From JADHMP01 sp964617385 (GTDB taxonomy: Bacteria; Bacteroidota; Bacteroidia; Flavobacteriales; Flavobacteriaceae): a stretch of DNA of 15,018 bases. Position 1 is the first letter of the stretch. Each line of letters opens with the position of its first letter. Of this stretch, positions 12,213 to 15,018 are shown one piece after another. The notes below the pieces were generated by a model, which ran no database searches, was not told where the DNA came from, and saw only the letters and a program-made list of their open reading frames with translations. Location: contig CAZTYX010000035.1 in NCBI GenBank assembly GCA_964617385.1, positions 1 through 15,018 of the forward strand. The letters run 5' to 3'. A program made the translations under genes and the position numbers.

Positions 12213-15018
12213 TATACCAGTGTTTTTGTAAGCTCCAATTCTCGTTTTAAATACAAAGCTGTGTGGCTTTTGCTATGGCAAATTAATTCCTCTGGAGTAC
12301 CCACAGCTACAATTTCTCCTCCTTTTTGCCCTCCTTCTGGACCAATATCAATTAAATAATCAACTTGTTTTAGAACATCCAAATTGTGTTCAATAATCAA
12401 TACTGTATTTCCTTTTTCTACTAATAAATTCAATACCTCCATCAACACTCTAATATCTTCAAAATGGAGCCCAGTTGTGGGTTCATCTAAGATATAAAAT
12501 GTGTTTCCAGTGTCTTTTTTGCTCAATTCGGAGGCCAATTTGACGCGTTGCGCCTCTCCTCCTGATAGGGTAGTGGAAGATTGCCCCAGAGTAATATAGC
12601 CCAAGCCCACCTCTTGAATTGTTTTTAGTTTCCGATAAATTTTTGGTATGGGTTCAAAAAATGTACAAGCTTCGTCAATTGACATTTCCAACACATCTGA
12701 AATGGATTTTCCTTTAAATCGAATTTCTAAAGTCTCTCGATTAAAGCGTTTGCCCTGGCAGGTTTCGCATTCCACATAAACGTCGGGTAAAAAATTCATT
12801 TCAATCACTTTGAGGCCACCACCTTGACAGGTTTCACAGCGTCCTCCCGCCACATTGAAACTAAACCGACCCGGCTTATAGCCCCTAATTTGTGCCTCTG
12901 GAGTGGCCGCAAACAAACTTCTAATTTCACTAAACACACCACAATAAGTTGCAGGATTGCTGCGAGGTGTTCGCCCAATTGGACTTTGGTTAATATCCAC
13001 CACTTTATCAATGTGTTCTAAGCCCTCTATTTGTTTGAAATCGAGTGGTATTTGGACCCCGCGATACAAATGCTGATTTAAAATAGGGTAGAGCGTTTCG
13101 TTTATTAAGCTCGATTTACCGCTACCCGAAACACCGCTCACGCCAATCATCACACCTAATGGAAAATCAATAGTTACATTCTTTAAGTTATGCCCCGAAC
13201 AACCCATAAGCCGTAAGGTTTTGCCATTTCCATTGCGGCGTTTTTTAGGTATTGGCATTTGAAGTGCGCCGCTAATGTATTTTCCTGTTAAACTCTGTGC
13301 TTGTTTTACTTCATTGGGCGCTGCTTGAAAAATGATTTCGCCGCCTCTTTTACCAGCATATGGGCCCATATCAATCAGATGATCGGCTTGCAACATCATG
13401 TCTTTATCGTGTTCTACAACAATCACAGAATTTCCCAAATCACGCAGGGCACAGAGGGATTGAATCAATCGCTCATTGTCTCGTTGATGCAGGCCTATAC
13501 TGGGTTCGTCTAAAATATAGAGCACACCCACTAATTGTGAGCCAATTTGAGTGGCCAAACGTATACGCTGTGCTTCGCCACCGGAGAGCGATTTTGAAGA
13601 ACGATGGAGCTGTAAGTAGTCCAATCCCACATCCAATAAAAACTGAAGTCGGGTTTTAATTTCTTTTAAAATTTCGTGGGCAATTTGCTGCTCGCTGGTT
13701 GATAATTTTTTAGGCAATGCCTCAATCCAGTCATAAAGTGCAATGAGGTCTATTTGGCTAATTTGGGCTATGTTTTTATTGTCAATTTTAAAATAAAGAG
13801 CCTCTTTCCGTAGGCGTGCACCGCCACATGATTTACAATCATGCGGATCCATAAAACCGCTGGCCCAACGTTTGATAGGTCTGGATTCGTTATTTTCAAA
13901 AGAGGAACGAATAAAATTCTCGATCCCCTCGTAGTCGATTTTGTAGGTACGTGTTACGCCTAATGTGGAGGAGGGAATGTCGTATTTTTCTTTACCGCCT
14001 GTCAAAATAATTTCTAACGCACGTTTGGGAATGTCTCGAATGGGATCTTTTAAGGAAAATGAAAAACATTTAGCAATGGTTTCAATTTGCTTAAATGACC
14101 AACTGTTTTTTTGTTCGCCCAGCGGTGCCAATCCGCCTTTTTCAATGGAAAGCGAATCATCGGGAATGATTTTCTGACGGTTGATCTCGTGTCGAATGCC
14201 TAACCCTTTACATTCAGGACACATGCCTTTAGGAGAATTAAATGAAAACGTATTGGGTTCGGGTTGAGGGTAGGCAAGACCTGTTGTGGGACACATTAAA
14301 TTTCTACTAAAAAAACGTGTTTTATCAGAATCCATTGCGTAAACCATCACTGCATCTTCACCATAGTCCATTGCAGTGGCAAGGGAAGCAGATAATCGTT
14401 TTAAAAAATCGGGGTCGTCTTTTACCGTAAACCGATCAATCACCAATTCAATATCATGGGTCTTGTAGCGATCCACTTTCATGCCTCGTGTGAGATCGAG
14501 CAATTCGCCATCCACACGAACCTTAGAAAAACCTTGTCTTGAAAGGGTGTCAAATAATTCTCTATAATGCCCCTTTCGTGCTTTGACGATGGGGGAGAGT
14601 AACATGATTTTTTCATTTAAATAGTCAGAAACAATCAATGAAATAATCTGATCATCTGAATAATGAATCATTTTTTCATTAGACAAATAGCTGTATGCCG
14701 TTCCAATACGGGCAAAAAGTAATCGAAAATAGTCATACAATTCGGTGATGGTGCCAACTGTGGAACGGGGACTTCTAGAGGTTGTTTTTTGCTCTATGGC
14801 TATAACTGGAGAGAGGCCATCAATTTTATCAACATCAGGACGTTCCATGTGTCCCAAAAATTGACGTACATAAGCAGAAAAAGTTTCCATGTAGCGCCTT
14901 TGACCTTCGGCATAAATTGTATCAAAAGCTAAAGAAGACTTGCCACTACCAGACAAACCCGTTATGACCACCAATTGATTTCGCGGTATGGCTAAACTTA
15001 TGTTTTTTAAGTTATGTG
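12212..15018 (-). CDS. uvrA: Excinuclease ABC subunit A, 5' end truncated by window edge
   Basis: The damage-recognition ATPase of nucleotide excision repair. The frame stays open to the window edge: upstream of the TTG at 14974 it reads HNLKNISLAIPRNQ, the normal UvrA N-terminus. That TTG is therefore not the start, and only about ten residues are missing. Numbering from the TTG at 14974: Walker A GLSGSGKSS at 6-14, DNA-contacting RSPRSTVGT near 68-75, first zinc region around 228-256, a CxxC pair at 380-383, ABC signature LSGGEAQRIRLATQIGS at 463-479 with ILDEPSIGLHQRD following, second Walker A GVSGSGKSS at 614-622, a complete second zinc module with Cys713, 716, 736 and 739, second signature LSGGEAQRVKLASEL at 803-817, and ILDEPTTGLH. 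The first zinc module lacks one Cys of its first pair. The gene heads a tight minus-strand set with the LOG-family and M1-like genes. Confidence 0.97.
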   Translation of the reverse strand, partial: HNLKNISLAIPRNQLVVITGLSGSGKSSLAFDTIYAEGQRRYMETFSAYVRQFLGHMERPDVDKIDGLSPVIAIEQKTTSRSPRSTVGTITELYDYFRLLFARIGTAYSYLSNEKMIHYSDDQIISLIVSDYLNEKIMLLSPIVKARKGHYRELFDTLSRQGFSKVRVDGELLDLTRGMKVDRYKTHDIELVIDRFTVKDDPDFLKRLSASLATAMDYGEDAVMVYAMDSDKTRFFSRNLMCPTTGLAYPQPEPNTFSFNSPKGMCPECKGLGIRHEINRQKIIPDDSLSIEKGGLAPLGEQKNSWSFKQIETIAKCFSFSLKDPIRDIPKRALEIILTGGKEKYDIPSSTLGVTRTYKIDYEGIENFIRSSFENNESRPIKRWASGFMDPHDCKSCGGARLRKEALYFKIDNKNIAQISQIDLIALYDWIEALPKKLSTSEQQIAHEILKEIKTRLQFLLDVGLDYLQLHRSSKSLSGGEAQRIRLATQIGSQLVGVLYILDEPSIGLHQRDNERLIQSLCALRDLGNSVIVVEHDKDMMLQADHLIDMGPYAGKRGGEIIFQAAPNEVKQAQSLTGKYISGALQMPIPKKRRNGNGKTLRLMGCSGHNLKNVTIDFPLGVMIGVSGVSGSGKSSLINETLYPILNQHLYRGVQIPLDFKQIEGLEHIDKVVDINQSPIGRTPRSNPATYCGVFSEIRSLFAATPEAQIRGYKPGRFSFNVAGGRCETCQGGGLKVIEMNFLPDVYVECETCQGKRFNRETLEIRFKGKSISDVLEMSIDEACTFFEPIPKIYRKLKTIQEVGLGYITLGQSSTTLSGGEAQRVKLASELSKKDTGNTFYILDEPTTGLHFEDIRVLMEVLNLLVEKGNTVLIIEHNLDVLKQVDYLIDIGPEGGQKGGEIVAVGTPEELICHSKSHTALYLKRELELTKTLV

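Noticed and set aside
14972..14974. TTG as the start of uvrA
   Set aside because: Conserved UvrA residues (HNLKNI...IPR) continue in frame upstream to the window edge.

Overview
The window looks like a low-GC, densely packed housekeeping region from a member of the Bacteroidota, most likely Flavobacteriales. The reasons are the AT-rich composition, the near absence of Shine-Dalgarno sites before starts, and several protein forms typical of that phylum: a fused alpha/beta E1 dehydrogenase, a Bacteroidota-style UvrA and UvrD, a standalone HsdR-N-like protein beside holA, and an M1-peptidase-like protein ending in a predicted outer-membrane barrel. These placements rest on recognising families by eye, not on a search. 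The sequence appears to come from a draft or metagenome assembly: it holds a 100-N gap with identical 55-bp flanks.

Layout. Positions 1-2650 carry a plus-strand pair, uvrD (5' end outside the window) and a YciO-type Sua5/YciO/YrdC gene. This pair ends at a strong bidirectional terminator shared with the convergent OmpA-family lipoprotein gene. On the minus strand, 5055 down to 2702, lie an HsdR-N-like PD-(D/E)XK protein, a family 2 glycosyltransferase (8-bp overlap) and the OmpA lipoprotein. Divergent from them by only 26 bp is holA (DNA polymerase III delta). The assembly gap interrupts holA, but it is intact once the duplicated 55 bp is collapsed. From 6235 to the right edge everything is on the minus strand. 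The transcription order is uvrA (5' end just outside), a LOG-family protein, the M1-like/barrel protein, then an 83-bp spacer and the fused E1 dehydrogenase, whose stop codon interlocks with that of holA.

Functions. Three genes serve DNA replication and repair (uvrD, holA, uvrA). Two are envelope proteins (OmpA-like lipoprotein, M1-like barrel protein), and one is a glycosyltransferase of unknown acceptor. One is central metabolism (E1 of a 2-oxoacid dehydrogenase complex). The LOG and YciO-type proteins act on nucleotides or nucleotide-like substrates.

I found no mobile element, CRISPR array, RNA gene or defence cluster. The items most worth a second look are the M1-like/barrel fusion without a zinc site, the standalone HsdR-N-like nuclease with all its catalytic residues, the reciprocal Asp/Asn exchange in the thiamine-diphosphate motif of the E1 protein, and the false assembly gap in holA. 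No stretch above 300 bases lacks a gene.
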